From the NCBI GenBank assembly GCA_017883045.1, contig JADGOJ010000002.1:1-64000 (forward strand): a DNA stretch of 64,000 nucleotides. The letters run 5' to 3'. This document shows, piece by piece, positions 1 to 11,830 of this stretch; positions within the stretch are counted from its first letter, which is position 1; every line of letters starts with the position of its first letter. The notes below the pieces were generated by a model. That model had not been told where the DNA came from. It saw only the letters and a list, made by a program, of their open reading frames with translations, and searched no databases. Source of the stretch: Acidimicrobiales bacterium. GTDB lineage: Bacteria > Actinomycetota > Acidimicrobiia > Acidimicrobiales > RAAP-2. Made by a program: the position numbers and the translations under genes.

Positions 1-444
1 CGAGGGCCCAGCCCCGCGTCGGTCATCGCCTCACTAAAGGTCAAAGAGCGCAAGCTCCTCGATCTCTACTACGCCGACAAGATCGACCAGGACGGCTTCG
101 CCGACGAGTCAACGAGACTCACGAAGCACAGGATCGCACTCCAGAGTGAGGTCGACGCGCTCGAACACGCCCAGCGAACCATGGAGCACGCGGCATCTCA
201 GTTCGATGCGGTCTCTTCGTTGCTGGCCGACTTGAATCTCGAGTCAATGTGGGACGAAGCCAACCTCGCCGAACGACGGATTCTGATCGAAGACCTCGTT
301 GACTCGGTCAACATCTTCCCCGACCGACTGACGGTCCAGGTCGTCGGTGCACCGCCGATTCTCGTGACGCTTCAAGAGGTTGGATTGAACCAGGGTTGCA
401 AACCTGTGGTGTCGGAGGCGGGACTTGAACCCGCACGCCCCTAA
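1..444 (+). CDS. Serine site-specific recombinase, C-terminal part (5' truncated by window edge)
   Basis: Frame 1 is open from base 1: ...KERKLLDLYYADKIDQDGFADESTRLTKHRIALQSEVDALEHA...RRILIEDLVDSVNIFPDRLTVQVVGAPPILVTLQEVGL, typical of the coiled-coil C-terminal region of large serine recombinases. The ORF ends inside the tRNA-Leu gene. Confidence 0.75.
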   Translation, partial: RGPSPASVIASLKVKERKLLDLYYADKIDQDGFADESTRLTKHRIALQSEVDALEHAQRTMEHAASQFDAVSSLLADLNLESMWDEANLAERRILIEDLVDSVNIFPDRLTVQVVGAPPILVTLQEVGLNQGCKPVVSEAGLEPARP

Positions 445-493
445 GGGCACCAGCCCCTCAAGCTGGCGCGTCTGCCTATTCCGCCACTCCGAC
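407..493 (-). tRNA. tRNA-Leu (anticodon GAG), CCA encoded
   Basis: Minus strand GTCGGAG...CCAGC-TTGAGGG-GCTGG...long variable arm...GGTTCAAGTCC...CTCCGAC-A-CCA. 7-bp acceptor stem, class II arm. Confidence 0.95.
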
Positions 494-538
494 GCGGATT
501 TCCACTTTAGCCGCTAATGAAGAACGACTTCGTCAACG

Positions 539-2206
539 TCAACTTTGAGCCGCTGGAGTAACGGACGTCCAGCCCGGCAACTGGTCAAGCAACCCGGGAA
601 TCGAGAAACTCGGATTCACTACGGCCAGTGAATTCGACCACTCCGAGAGAGACGGCGAAGTGAAGAGTGGCCGCACCCAAAAGGAGTTAAGTACCGCCTG
701 ATCGATTGTCAGCCAGGTCGTGGAGGCACTCACCGGATTGAAGTTGGCGATGGCCTTCTTGAAGAGGGACGTGATGGCATCAGAGCGCCATCCTCCGGGA
801 TAGGAGTCCACGAAGCCGGGACCGAACCACGAACGAGCGGCGTACGAGGCGGCCGTGTTCGTGGGCCGCGCGAAGATCGCCAGATCGGCCTGACTGGAGG
901 AGACCTCGGCCGCGGCCGCCATCTCGCTCGGGACATCGACCCGGTTGACTAGTATGCCGATCCGCGCCCACTGGCGCACGGCGGTGGTCGCCACCGAGGC
1001 GTCAAGGCCGCTGGGCCCGACGGCCATGCGCAGGATGAGCGGGAATCCGCCGCTCGTGGCCCAGCCCGACGATGTTCGATGGAACCCGTTCTTGTCGAGC
1101 ACGTCGATCGCGCACGCCAGGCAGTCGGCGAGGCCAACGGCCGAGCCGTTCGCCACCAGGGTCGTGGTGGTGGACTGCGACGACGGTCCGCTACCGCTGG
1201 CACCGGGATAGTTGCTCTGACCCTGCGAATAAAGGGCCGAGGCGCCTGGCGAGGGCGAGAACGTGACCGCGCCCCAGAGCTGGTTGATCAGGCTCTGGCG
1301 GTCGACCGACCAGCTCAACGCTTCGCGCACGGCGATCCTCTTGGTGAACGGTCGATCCGGTGCGAAGGTGATCTCCTCGATGTTGGTCGACGCCCCGATG
1401 TGGCTGAGTACCGTCGGGTGCGAGCTCAGCGCCAGCAGCTGGGCCCGACTGACGTCGAGGGAGTAGTTCACGAACTGGGCGTTGGGCGAGGCTGGCAGCG
1501 CGCCCGCGTTGGTCAGGACGATTCGACCGAACCGGTGGATGTTGAGTGGCCAGTTCGTGTTCATCATCAGCACAATGCGGCTCGGAGTCGCGCTCATCAC
1601 CCAGTAGGGCCCGAGTGACGGGCGCTGGACGAGGGCTCGCAGCGAGCAGCCCGACGAGGCGCCCAACGCTTCGACGTCGCGAAAGAGGAGATTCCAGTCG
1701 GCGTAGGGTGACGCGAAGGTCGCGGTGACCGTCAGGCCGTCCTTCGAGACGACCAGCGTCTTGATCGCGCGGTAGCCGTCGCTCTGGACGCTCGCGAGGC
1801 CTCGGGCCTTGAGCCACCATCCGCGTAGGTCGTCGCCGGTGAACGACGCGCCGTTGCTCCACTTCTCGTGGGGGGCGATGGTGTAGCGCACCACCTCGGG
1901 CGCCAGCGAGGTCAACTCGGCCGACGCGATCGGCCCTCCCGCGCCGTAGGGATTACCCAAGTAGGTCGTGAGGAAGGCCGACGGGCGGATGAGGTCGAGG
2001 ATGGAGTTCGAGGTGGCGGTCGCCGCACCGTCAAGGAAGGTGCAGCCACTAAACGGTCCGGGCAGCGAGACGCTGAGGGTCTTGGCGGTATTCGAGGGCC
2101 CAGCGCTCGCCGCCGTCGTCGCGTCCGACTGGCCGATCGGCACCAGCGCCACGGCGAGGATGAGTGCACCGATCGCGGCACGGCGAATCGATCCTCTGGG
2201 GATCAT
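539..2206 (-). CDS. ABC transporter substrate-binding protein, family 5 (Dpp/Opp-like)
   Basis: Signal peptide-like N-terminus; VRYTIAPHEKWSNGASFTGDDLRGWW and later TKRIAVREALSWSVDRQSLINQLWG resemble SBP_bac_5. Starts 6 nt after the secG stop. Confidence 0.8.
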   Translation of the reverse strand: MIPRGSIRRAAIGALILAVALVPIGQSDATTAASAGPSNTAKTLSVSLPGPFSGCTFLDGAATATSNSILDLIRPSAFLTTYLGNPYGAGGPIASAELTSLAPEVVRYTIAPHEKWSNGASFTGDDLRGWWLKARGLASVQSDGYRAIKTLVVSKDGLTVTATFASPYADWNLLFRDVEALGASSGCSLRALVQRPSLGPYWVMSATPSRIVLMMNTNWPLNIHRFGRIVLTNAGALPASPNAQFVNYSLDVSRAQLLALSSHPTVLSHIGASTNIEEITFAPDRPFTKRIAVREALSWSVDRQSLINQLWGAVTFSPSPGASALYSQGQSNYPGASGSGPSSQSTTTTLVANGSAVGLADCLACAIDVLDKNGFHRTSSGWATSGGFPLILRMAVGPSGLDASVATTAVRQWARIGILVNRVDVPSEMAAAAEVSSSQADLAIFARPTNTAASYAARSWFGPGFVDSYPGGWRSDAITSLFKKAIANFNPVSASTTWLTIDQAVLNSFWVRPLFTSPSLSEWSNSLAVVNPSFSIPGLLDQLPGWTSVTPAAQS

Positions 2207-2211
2207 GGCAG

Positions 2212-2445
2212 CTACTGCAAACGCAGGTCGAGCGTCAGCGTGGCGAACGTGAAGATCAGCGCTACGGCAATCGTGATGCGGTCCAGATTGCGCTCGACCA
2301 CGGTCGAGCCCGACGCCGCGGAGCCCATGCTGCCACCGAGCAGGTCAGAGATGCCGCCACCGCGTCCCGAGTGCAAGAGCACCAGGAAGATCAGTCCGAC
2401 GGCCGACATGGCCTCAACAACGATGAATGTCCACGTGAACATCAC
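2212..2445 (-). CDS. secG: Preprotein translocase subunit SecG
   Basis: 77 aa, two TM segments, LHSGRGGGISDLLGG motif; next to tpiA. Confidence 0.93.
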   Translation of the reverse strand: MMFTWTFIVVEAMSAVGLIFLVLLHSGRGGGISDLLGGSMGSAASGSTVVERNLDRITIAVALIFTFATLTLDLRLQ

Positions 2446-3239
2446 GACCTCCGATTAGCCATTAAAGCGTAGCAGTCGTCGCACGCCTGGACTACGGCGA
2501 GGAACGACTCGGCCTTGAGGCTCGCTCCCCCGACGAGGAAGCCGTCGACCCGGCCCTCACTGAGGATTGACGCAGCGTTCTGCGCGCTGACCGATCCGCC
2601 GTACAGCACACGGCTCGCGCCCATCGACAGGGTGGGCAGCACCAGGCGGATGTGCGTCGTCATCGCGCGCACCTGCTCAGTCGATGCAGTGAGTCCCGTG
2701 CCGATCGCCCAGACCGGCTCGTAGGCGACGGTCACTTGATCGTGGAACTTGGGATCGAGGCCGTTCAAAGCGCTGAGCAACTGCTCGCGCACGAACTCGT
2801 CCTGTCCGTCGGCCTCTCGGACCTCCAGGGCCTCTCCGACGCAGAGCACCGCCTTCATGCCGCTTCGCACGACGGCACGCAGCGTCGCGGCGACCACGGC
2901 GTCGTCCATCGCGTAGCTCGCCCGTCGCTCGGAGTGCCCGACGAGGACCCACTCGACACCAAGTCGCTTCAGCATCGACGTGCTGACCTCGCCGGTGTGG
3001 GCCCCGTTGTCATGGGGATTGACGTGCTGGGCGCAGACCGCGATCGGGATCCTCTCGGAGGTGACGATCGAGGACACGCTGCGGATGTCCACGAAGGGTG
3101 GCGCCACCACGATCTCGGTGTGTTCGGCCGGCTTGTTGCGCAGCATCACCCCGATCTGCTGGCCCAGGTGCACCGCCTCGACGAAGTCGAGGTTCATCTT
3201 CCAGTTGCCGATCACGAGCGGCTTGTTCACGGTCGACAT
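2442..3239 (-). CDS. tpiA: Triosephosphate isomerase
   Basis: NWKMN, VGHSERR, VAYEPVWAIGTG motifs. Confidence 0.98.
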   Translation of the reverse strand: MSTVNKPLVIGNWKMNLDFVEAVHLGQQIGVMLRNKPAEHTEIVVAPPFVDIRSVSSIVTSERIPIAVCAQHVNPHDNGAHTGEVSTSMLKRLGVEWVLVGHSERRASYAMDDAVVAATLRAVVRSGMKAVLCVGEALEVREADGQDEFVREQLLSALNGLDPKFHDQVTVAYEPVWAIGTGLTASTEQVRAMTTHIRLVLPTLSMGASRVLYGGSVSAQNAASILSEGRVDGFLVGGASLKAESFLAVVQACDDCYALMANRRS

Positions 3240-4379
3240 TCAGTTCCACTTGCTTTCACGAAGGGCCCGCAGGCCCGGGAGGTCGCCGAGTTCGACGAGC
3301 TCCAACGACGCGCCGCCTCCGGTGGAGACGAAGGTGACGTCACCCTCGAGGCCGTAGGACTGGAGCGCGGCGACCGAGTCACCGCCGCCGACCACCGACA
3401 CCGCGTGCGATGCGGCGACCGCGCGAGCGACCGCCTCGGTGCCGCGGCTGAACCGGGGGTCTTCGAAGACCCCCATCGGGCCGTTCCAGAGGATCGTCGC
3501 CGCCCCGGCGATTGCCTTGGTGAAGGCCGCCACGGTCTCGGCACCCACGTCGAGGCCGACGAATCCGTCGGGGATGCTGACCCCGAAGTCGACCACCTCG
3601 TCGGTCCCGCCGTCGCGGCCGAACGGAGCACCCTCGGGCAGGCCCCTCGAGTCGTTCGGGACGAGGACCCGGCCACCGGCAAGGAGCGACGCGCACTCCT
3701 CGACGTGCGTTGGGTCGAGGATCGAGGCGCCGATGGTGTGCCCGAGCGCGACCTCGAACGTGAAGGCCATGCCGCCCCCGACGATCACGGTGTCGGCCTT
3801 CTCGGCCAGGACCTTGACGATGCCGAGCTTGTCGGCCACCTTGGCCCCGCCGACGATCGCCACGAACGGGCGCGCCGGGCTCGCCAGCAGTCCCTGGATC
3901 GTCGCGACCTCGCGCTGGAGGTTGGGACCCGCGGCGCTGGGGATGAGCGTCGGGGGGATCATGATCGACGCGTGGGCGCGGTGCGATGCGCTGAAGGCCT
4001 CGTTGACGTAGTAGTCGAAGCCTTCGACGAGCGAACGCCCGAACTGCGGGTCGTTGGCCTCCTCACCGGGATTGAAGCGGAGGTTCTCCAAGAGCTCGAC
4101 GTTCGGGCACAGCTCGGCCAGGCGACGGCGCACCGGTTCGACGCTGTACTTGGCCACGACCTGCCCCTTCGGACGGCCGAAGTGCGTGCAGGCGACCACC
4201 GTCGCCCCGCGAGCGAGCAGGTCCACGAAGAGGGGCACCGTCGAGCGGATGCGAAAGTCGTCGGTGACCTGCACGACGCCGTCGATCTCGGCCACCGGAG
4301 TGTTGAAGTCCACGCGCACGAGGACCTTCTTGCCGGCGAGACTCCCCCAGCGCTCGTAGGAAGGCAGGGAGGTCGTCAC
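3240..4379 (-). CDS. pgk: Phosphoglycerate kinase
   Basis: VRVDFNTP, PFVAIVGGAKVADKLG, GGGDSVAAL motifs. Confidence 0.98.
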   Translation of the reverse strand: MTTSLPSYERWGSLAGKKVLVRVDFNTPVAEIDGVVQVTDDFRIRSTVPLFVDLLARGATVVACTHFGRPKGQVVAKYSVEPVRRRLAELCPNVELLENLRFNPGEEANDPQFGRSLVEGFDYYVNEAFSASHRAHASIMIPPTLIPSAAGPNLQREVATIQGLLASPARPFVAIVGGAKVADKLGIVKVLAEKADTVIVGGGMAFTFEVALGHTIGASILDPTHVEECASLLAGGRVLVPNDSRGLPEGAPFGRDGGTDEVVDFGVSIPDGFVGLDVGAETVAAFTKAIAGAATILWNGPMGVFEDPRFSRGTEAVARAVAASHAVSVVGGGDSVAALQSYGLEGDVTFVSTGGGASLELVELGDLPGLRALRESKWN

Positions 4380-4382
4380 TGG

Positions 4383-5390
4383 CTACTGGCCGACGTGGGC
4401 GGTCAGGTCCACCAGTCGGTTCGAGTAGCCCCACTCGTTGTCGTACCAGCCGAAGATCTTGACGAGGCTCCTGGTGTCGTCGATCCGCTGGACCATGGTC
4501 ATCAGCGAGTCGAACGTGCACGACGCCGGGCTGCCCACGATGTCCGACGAGACGATCGGATCCTCGGTGTACACGAGCACGCCCTTCAGCGCACCCTCGG
4601 CCGCGGCCTTGAACGCGGCGTTGATCTCCGCGACCGTGGTGGAGCGCACGATGGCGGTGAAGTCGGTGATGCTGCCGTCGGGGATCGGCACGCGCAGCGA
4701 CGTCCCGTCCAGGCGGCCCTTCATCGCCGAGAGCACCAGGCTGGTCGCGCGCGCGGCGCCCGTGGAGGACGGCACGATGTTGACCGCGGCCGCCCGGGCG
4801 CGGCGCAGGTCCTTGTGCTCGAGGTCGAGGAGGTTCTGGTCGTTGGTGTAGGCGTGCACGGTCGTCATCAGGCCGGCGTCGACGCCGAAGGCGTCGTCGA
4901 GCACCTTGACCATCGGCACGAAGCAGTTCGTGGTGCACGAGGCGTTGCTGATCACGTGCTGGGTCGCCGGGTCGAAGGTGTCCTCGTTGACGCCCACGAC
5001 GAACGTGCCGTCGACGTCGGTCGCCGGCGCCGAGATGATGACCTTCCTCGCGCCCGCACTGAGGTGGGCGGCGGCGGCGTCACGAGTGGTGAAGCGTCCG
5101 GTCGACTCGATCACCACGTCGATCTTCCACTCGCCCCAGGGCAGCGCCGCGGGATCGCGCTCGGCGAGCACCTTGATCGTCCGGTCCCCCACCTTCATGC
5201 CGTCGTCGGTGATGCTGACCGGCGCGTCGAGCCGCCCCTGGGTCGAGTCGTACTTCAAGAGGTGGGCGTTGGTATGGGGCGATGTCAGGTCGTTGACCGC
5301 GATGACCTCGACGTTGGGGTTCGACAGCGATGCGCGCAGGTAGCCACGTCCGATACGTCCAAATCCGTTGATTGCCACGCGTATTGCCAC
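4383..5390 (-). CDS. gap: Glyceraldehyde-3-phosphate dehydrogenase
   Basis: INGFGRIGR, SNASCTTNC. GTG start at 5390 preferred over the ORF-track start at 5519. Confidence 0.97.
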   Translation of the reverse strand: MAIRVAINGFGRIGRGYLRASLSNPNVEVIAVNDLTSPHTNAHLLKYDSTQGRLDAPVSITDDGMKVGDRTIKVLAERDPAALPWGEWKIDVVIESTGRFTTRDAAAAHLSAGARKVIISAPATDVDGTFVVGVNEDTFDPATQHVISNASCTTNCFVPMVKVLDDAFGVDAGLMTTVHAYTNDQNLLDLEHKDLRRARAAAVNIVPSSTGAARATSLVLSAMKGRLDGTSLRVPIPDGSITDFTAIVRSTTVAEINAAFKAAAEGALKGVLVYTEDPIVSSDIVGSPASCTFDSLMTMVQRIDDTRSLVKIFGWYDNEWGYSNRLVDLTAHVGQ

Positions 5391-5419
5391 TGGGCACTCC
5401 TCTTCTCGTCGGACATCAA

Positions 5420-6277
5420 TCATCGCACCTCGGCGACAACCGCTTCGGCCAATTTTTGCACATCGTGCACCAGGCCATTTCTGCCCGAGAGGTCCGCTGC
5501 GTGGACCTCGAGCGAGCACGGCTGGGTGGCGTAGAGCGAGCGCTGGTCGACGAGCACCACGTCGGGGGCCACGCCGTGGCGCTCCAGCGCGTCCACGTGA
5601 TCCTGGAGCGTGAATCCCTCGGTCTCGGGGACCTGGGGGCGCAGATTGGCCACGTAGACCTTGCGGGCCCTCGTGCCCGAGAGCGCCTGGGTGATGCCCG
5701 GCACGACGCAGGCCGCGAGCACGCTCGTGAAGAGCGAGCCCGGACCGATCAGCACGAGGTCGGCACGCTCGATGGCCTCGACCGCGACGATGGGTGCGGC
5801 GGGGTTGGCCGGCTCGAGACGGATTCGCCGGATCGTCGAGGAGCGCATCACCTCGGTCTGCCCGCGCCGGTCGCCCTCTTCGGTGGTGGCGACCAGCACG
5901 ACGCCTTCACAGCTCGCCGGCACGATCGTGCCCTTGACGCCCATCACCTGGGCGACGGCGCGCACCGACTCCTCGAGGTTCCCCGTGGCGTCGATCAGAC
6001 CGACCAGCAGGAGGTTTCCCACGGTGTGCCCGTTGAGCTCGCCCACGCTGAATCGGTGCTCGAAGGACTGGGTCAGGGGGTTCTGGGGATCGGCGAGCGC
6101 CCCGAGGCACTTGCGCAGGTCGCCCACGGCCGCGACGTCGAGCATGGCGCGCAGGCGACCACTGGAGCCGCCGTCATCGGCGACCGACACCACGCCGGTG
6201 ACGTCGTCGCAGACCCGGCGCAACGCCCTCAGCGACACGGCGGTGCCGTGGCCACCGCCGACCGCCACCGCCTTCAT
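5420..6277 (-). CDS. yvcK: Gluconeogenesis factor YvcK/GlmR (CofD-like)
   Basis: MKAVAVGGGHGTAVSLRALRR, SVADDGGSSGRLR; adjacent to rapZ. Confidence 0.93.
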   Translation of the reverse strand: MKAVAVGGGHGTAVSLRALRRVCDDVTGVVSVADDGGSSGRLRAMLDVAAVGDLRKCLGALADPQNPLTQSFEHRFSVGELNGHTVGNLLLVGLIDATGNLEESVRAVAQVMGVKGTIVPASCEGVVLVATTEEGDRRGQTEVMRSSTIRRIRLEPANPAAPIVAVEAIERADLVLIGPGSLFTSVLAACVVPGITQALSGTRARKVYVANLRPQVPETEGFTLQDHVDALERHGVAPDVVLVDQRSLYATQPCSLEVHAADLSGRNGLVHDVQKLAEAVVAEVR

Positions 6278-7119
6278 CGCGCGAGATCGCGATGGAAGAC
6301 AGCGTGCTCGATGTGAAGGCGTCGACGAAGCTCTTCGGCGATCGCCACCGAGCGGTGCCGCCCGCCCGTGCAGCCGATCGCGATCGAGAGGTACGACTTG
6401 CCCTCCTTGGCGAACTCGGGGATCTGCCACTCGAGCATCGAGACCACGTCACGCAAGAAGTGCTGGGCCGGCTCTTGCTCGAGCACGTACGTGGCGACGG
6501 CCTCGTCGAGGCCCGACAACGGGCGCAGTTCCTCGACCCAGTGCGGATTGGGCAGGAACCGGCAGTCGAACACCAGGTCGACGTCGCGCGGGATGCCGTT
6601 GGAGTAGCCGAAGGACACGAGCGACACGCGCAAGGGGCCCGTTCCGCTCGACTCGGTGAAGGTCTCGACGATCCTCGAGCGCAACTGGTTCGTGTTGATC
6701 GAGCCCGTGTCGATCACCAGGTCGGCGGCGTCGCGGATTGACTGCATCGACGCGCGCTCGCCGGCAATCGACTCGGCGAGGGTCGCGGCCTCGAACGGGT
6801 GGCGGCGCCGGTTGCCCTCGAAGCGGTGGATCAACACGTCGTCGGGGGCGTCGAGGAAGAGGATCTTGGCGTTCGTGTGGCGCTGCTGGAGTTCCTTCAC
6901 CACGGCGAGCAGGGCATCGGGCTGGACCGCCCCCGAGCGCCCAACGATGAAGGCCACGCCGGCGTAGTCGCGCGACCCGGTGGTGGCGAGTTCGCCGACG
7001 CGCACGATCAGCTCGAGCGGGAGGTTGTCGATGACGAACCAGCCCATGTCCTCGAGCGCGGCCGACACGGTCGAACGACCGGCGCCCGACATCCCCGTGA
7101 CCAGCAACACCTCACTCAT
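6274..7119 (-). CDS. rapZ: RapZ/YvcJ nucleotide-binding protein
   Basis: GMSGAGRSTVSAALEDMGWFVIDNLP and GCTGGRHRSV; start trimmed to 7119. Confidence 0.95.
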   Translation of the reverse strand: MSEVLLVTGMSGAGRSTVSAALEDMGWFVIDNLPLELIVRVGELATTGSRDYAGVAFIVGRSGAVQPDALLAVVKELQQRHTNAKILFLDAPDDVLIHRFEGNRRRHPFEAATLAESIAGERASMQSIRDAADLVIDTGSINTNQLRSRIVETFTESSGTGPLRVSLVSFGYSNGIPRDVDLVFDCRFLPNPHWVEELRPLSGLDEAVATYVLEQEPAQHFLRDVVSMLEWQIPEFAKEGKSYLSIAIGCTGGRHRSVAIAEELRRRLHIEHAVFHRDLAR

Positions 7120-8976
7120 CGTGTGGACTCCCCTTCGCGGGCCGCGGTCGAGACGGCGCATGTAGTCGATCGTAGAGCCTTGCCGCGACGTCGTCGGGCA
7201 GCCACGCGAGGGCCCTGAGCTCGTCTGACGTCGCGCGGCGCAGCGCGTCGAGCGATCCGAACTCGGCGAGGAGCCGATCACGCCTCGCCGGGCCGAGCCC
7301 CTCGATGCCCGAGAGGGTGGAGGCGACCATCGACTTGCCGCGCTTGGAGCGGTGGAACGAGATGGCGAAGCGGTGCGCCTCGTCGCGCACGCGCTGGACC
7401 AGGTAGAGGCTCTCGGACCCACGCTCGAGGCCGATCGGCTGGTTCGAGCCCGGGCGGTAGAGCAGCTCCTCGCGCTTGGCGAGCGCGACGAATTCGACCT
7501 CGTCGCTCACGCCCGCCGCCACGGCGGCCTTCTGGGCGGCGTGCAGCTGGGGCAGGCCTCCGTCGATGATGATCAGGTCGGGGCGGCGGAACTTGGTGGC
7601 GCCCTGGTTGTCGTTCCAGTGGGCTAGGCGTCGCCGGACGACCTCCTCCATCGCACCGACGTCGTCGTTGCCGAGCGCCTCCTTCACGTTGAAATGGCGG
7701 TAGTCGCCCTTGACTGGCAGGCCGTCCTCGAACACCACCATCGACCCGACGTAGTTCGTGCCCTGCAGGTGGCTCATGTCGAAGCACTCCACGCGAAAGG
7801 GCGGCTGGACGAGGCCCAGCGCCGCGCCGAGCTCTTGGAGCGCCCGGGCGCGCACGTTGTGGTCGCTTTGGCGGCGCAGGGAGTCACGGTTGATCACCGA
7901 CTGCGCGTCGTTCTGCGCCAACTCGACGGTGCGCCGGCGCTTGCCCCGTTGGGGGGCGACCACCTCGACCCTCTTGCCGCGCAGATCGGCCAGGAACTCC
8001 CCCACTAACGCGGTCGCCGAGGAGCGACTCGCGACGAGCACGACCGGCGGCACCGACTCGGCGTCGACGAACATGTCGGTGAGCACGCTCTCGAGGATCT
8101 CGGCGTCGTCTTCGTCCATCGAGCGATCGACCAGGTGCACCGTGCGTCCGATGATCCTTCCGAAGCGGACACGGAATCGCGCGACCGCGGCCCGCCCGCC
8201 GTCGGTCGCGACCGCGATCGCGTCGAGATTCGAGTGGTCGTCGAGCACGACGCTCTGGGCGCTCGCGGCGCGCTCGAGCGCCTCGAGGCCGTCTCGGGCC
8301 CTCGCCGCGGCCTCGTAGTGCTTCTTCTCCGAAGCCTCGTTCATCTGCTGGGTCAGCAGGGTGCGCAGCTGGCGCACGTCGCCGTCGAAGAACTGGGCCC
8401 ACGACTGGACGAGCTTGCGGTAGCCCTCGGCGTCGACGGCCCCAACGCACGGCCCCGAGCACTTGCCGATGTCGTAGAGCAGACAGGGGCGCCCGATGCG
8501 CTGCTGGTAGTTGAACTTGTGCTCGGTGCACGATCGCAGCGGGAACGCCTGGAGCAGCTCGTCCATGGTGACGCGCAGCGCTCGCACGTCGGCGAACGGC
8601 CCGAAGTAGCGCACGCCCTTCACGTGACGGCTGCGCGTGGTGAACGGGACCGGGAAGTCCTTGCGCAGGTCGAGGGCCACGTACGGGAAGCTCTTGTCGT
8701 CCTTCAGGCGCATGTTGTAGCGCGGCTGGTTCTCCTTGATCAGCTCGTTCTCGAGGATCAGCGCGTCGAGCTCGGTGGGCGTGACGATCCACTCGACCGA
8801 CGTCGCCTCGACCATCAGGGCCTGGGTCTTGTGCGAGAGCCCGTCGGAGCGCTGAAAGTAGCTGCTCAGGCGCTGGGCGAGGGAGCGGGCCTTGCCGACG
8901 TAGACGACGGACCCCTTCTCGTTGCGAAAGAGGTAGCAGCCACTCTGGCGCGGGATGCCCGAAGGCTTGGCGAGCA

Positions 8977-8977
<1 letters not shown>
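7112..8977 (-). CDS. uvrC: Excinuclease ABC subunit C
   Basis: GIY-YIG N-terminus (SGCYLFRNEKGSVVYVGKA), UvrC core, HhH end; TAGTG overlap with the uvrA stop. Confidence 0.98.
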
Positions 8978-11814
<2,837 letters not shown>

Positions 11815-11826
11815 GATGGGAATCTA
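11815..11826 (-). promoter_or_regulatory. Putative leaderless promoter -10 of uvrA
   Basis: TAGATT-cccatc-ATG. Confidence 0.55.
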
Positions 11827-11830
11827 CCGG

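Noticed and set aside
244-450. 68-aa minus ORF overlapping tRNA-Leu(GAG)
   Set aside because: Begins inside the tRNA and is antisense to the recombinase; its N-terminus is translated tRNA.
2652-5534. 960-aa + strand ORF opposite tpiA-pgk-gap
   Set aside because: Composition (RD/HL/EV-rich, no domain) is typical of antisense frames in high-GC coding DNA; the opposite strand holds unmistakable glycolytic genes.
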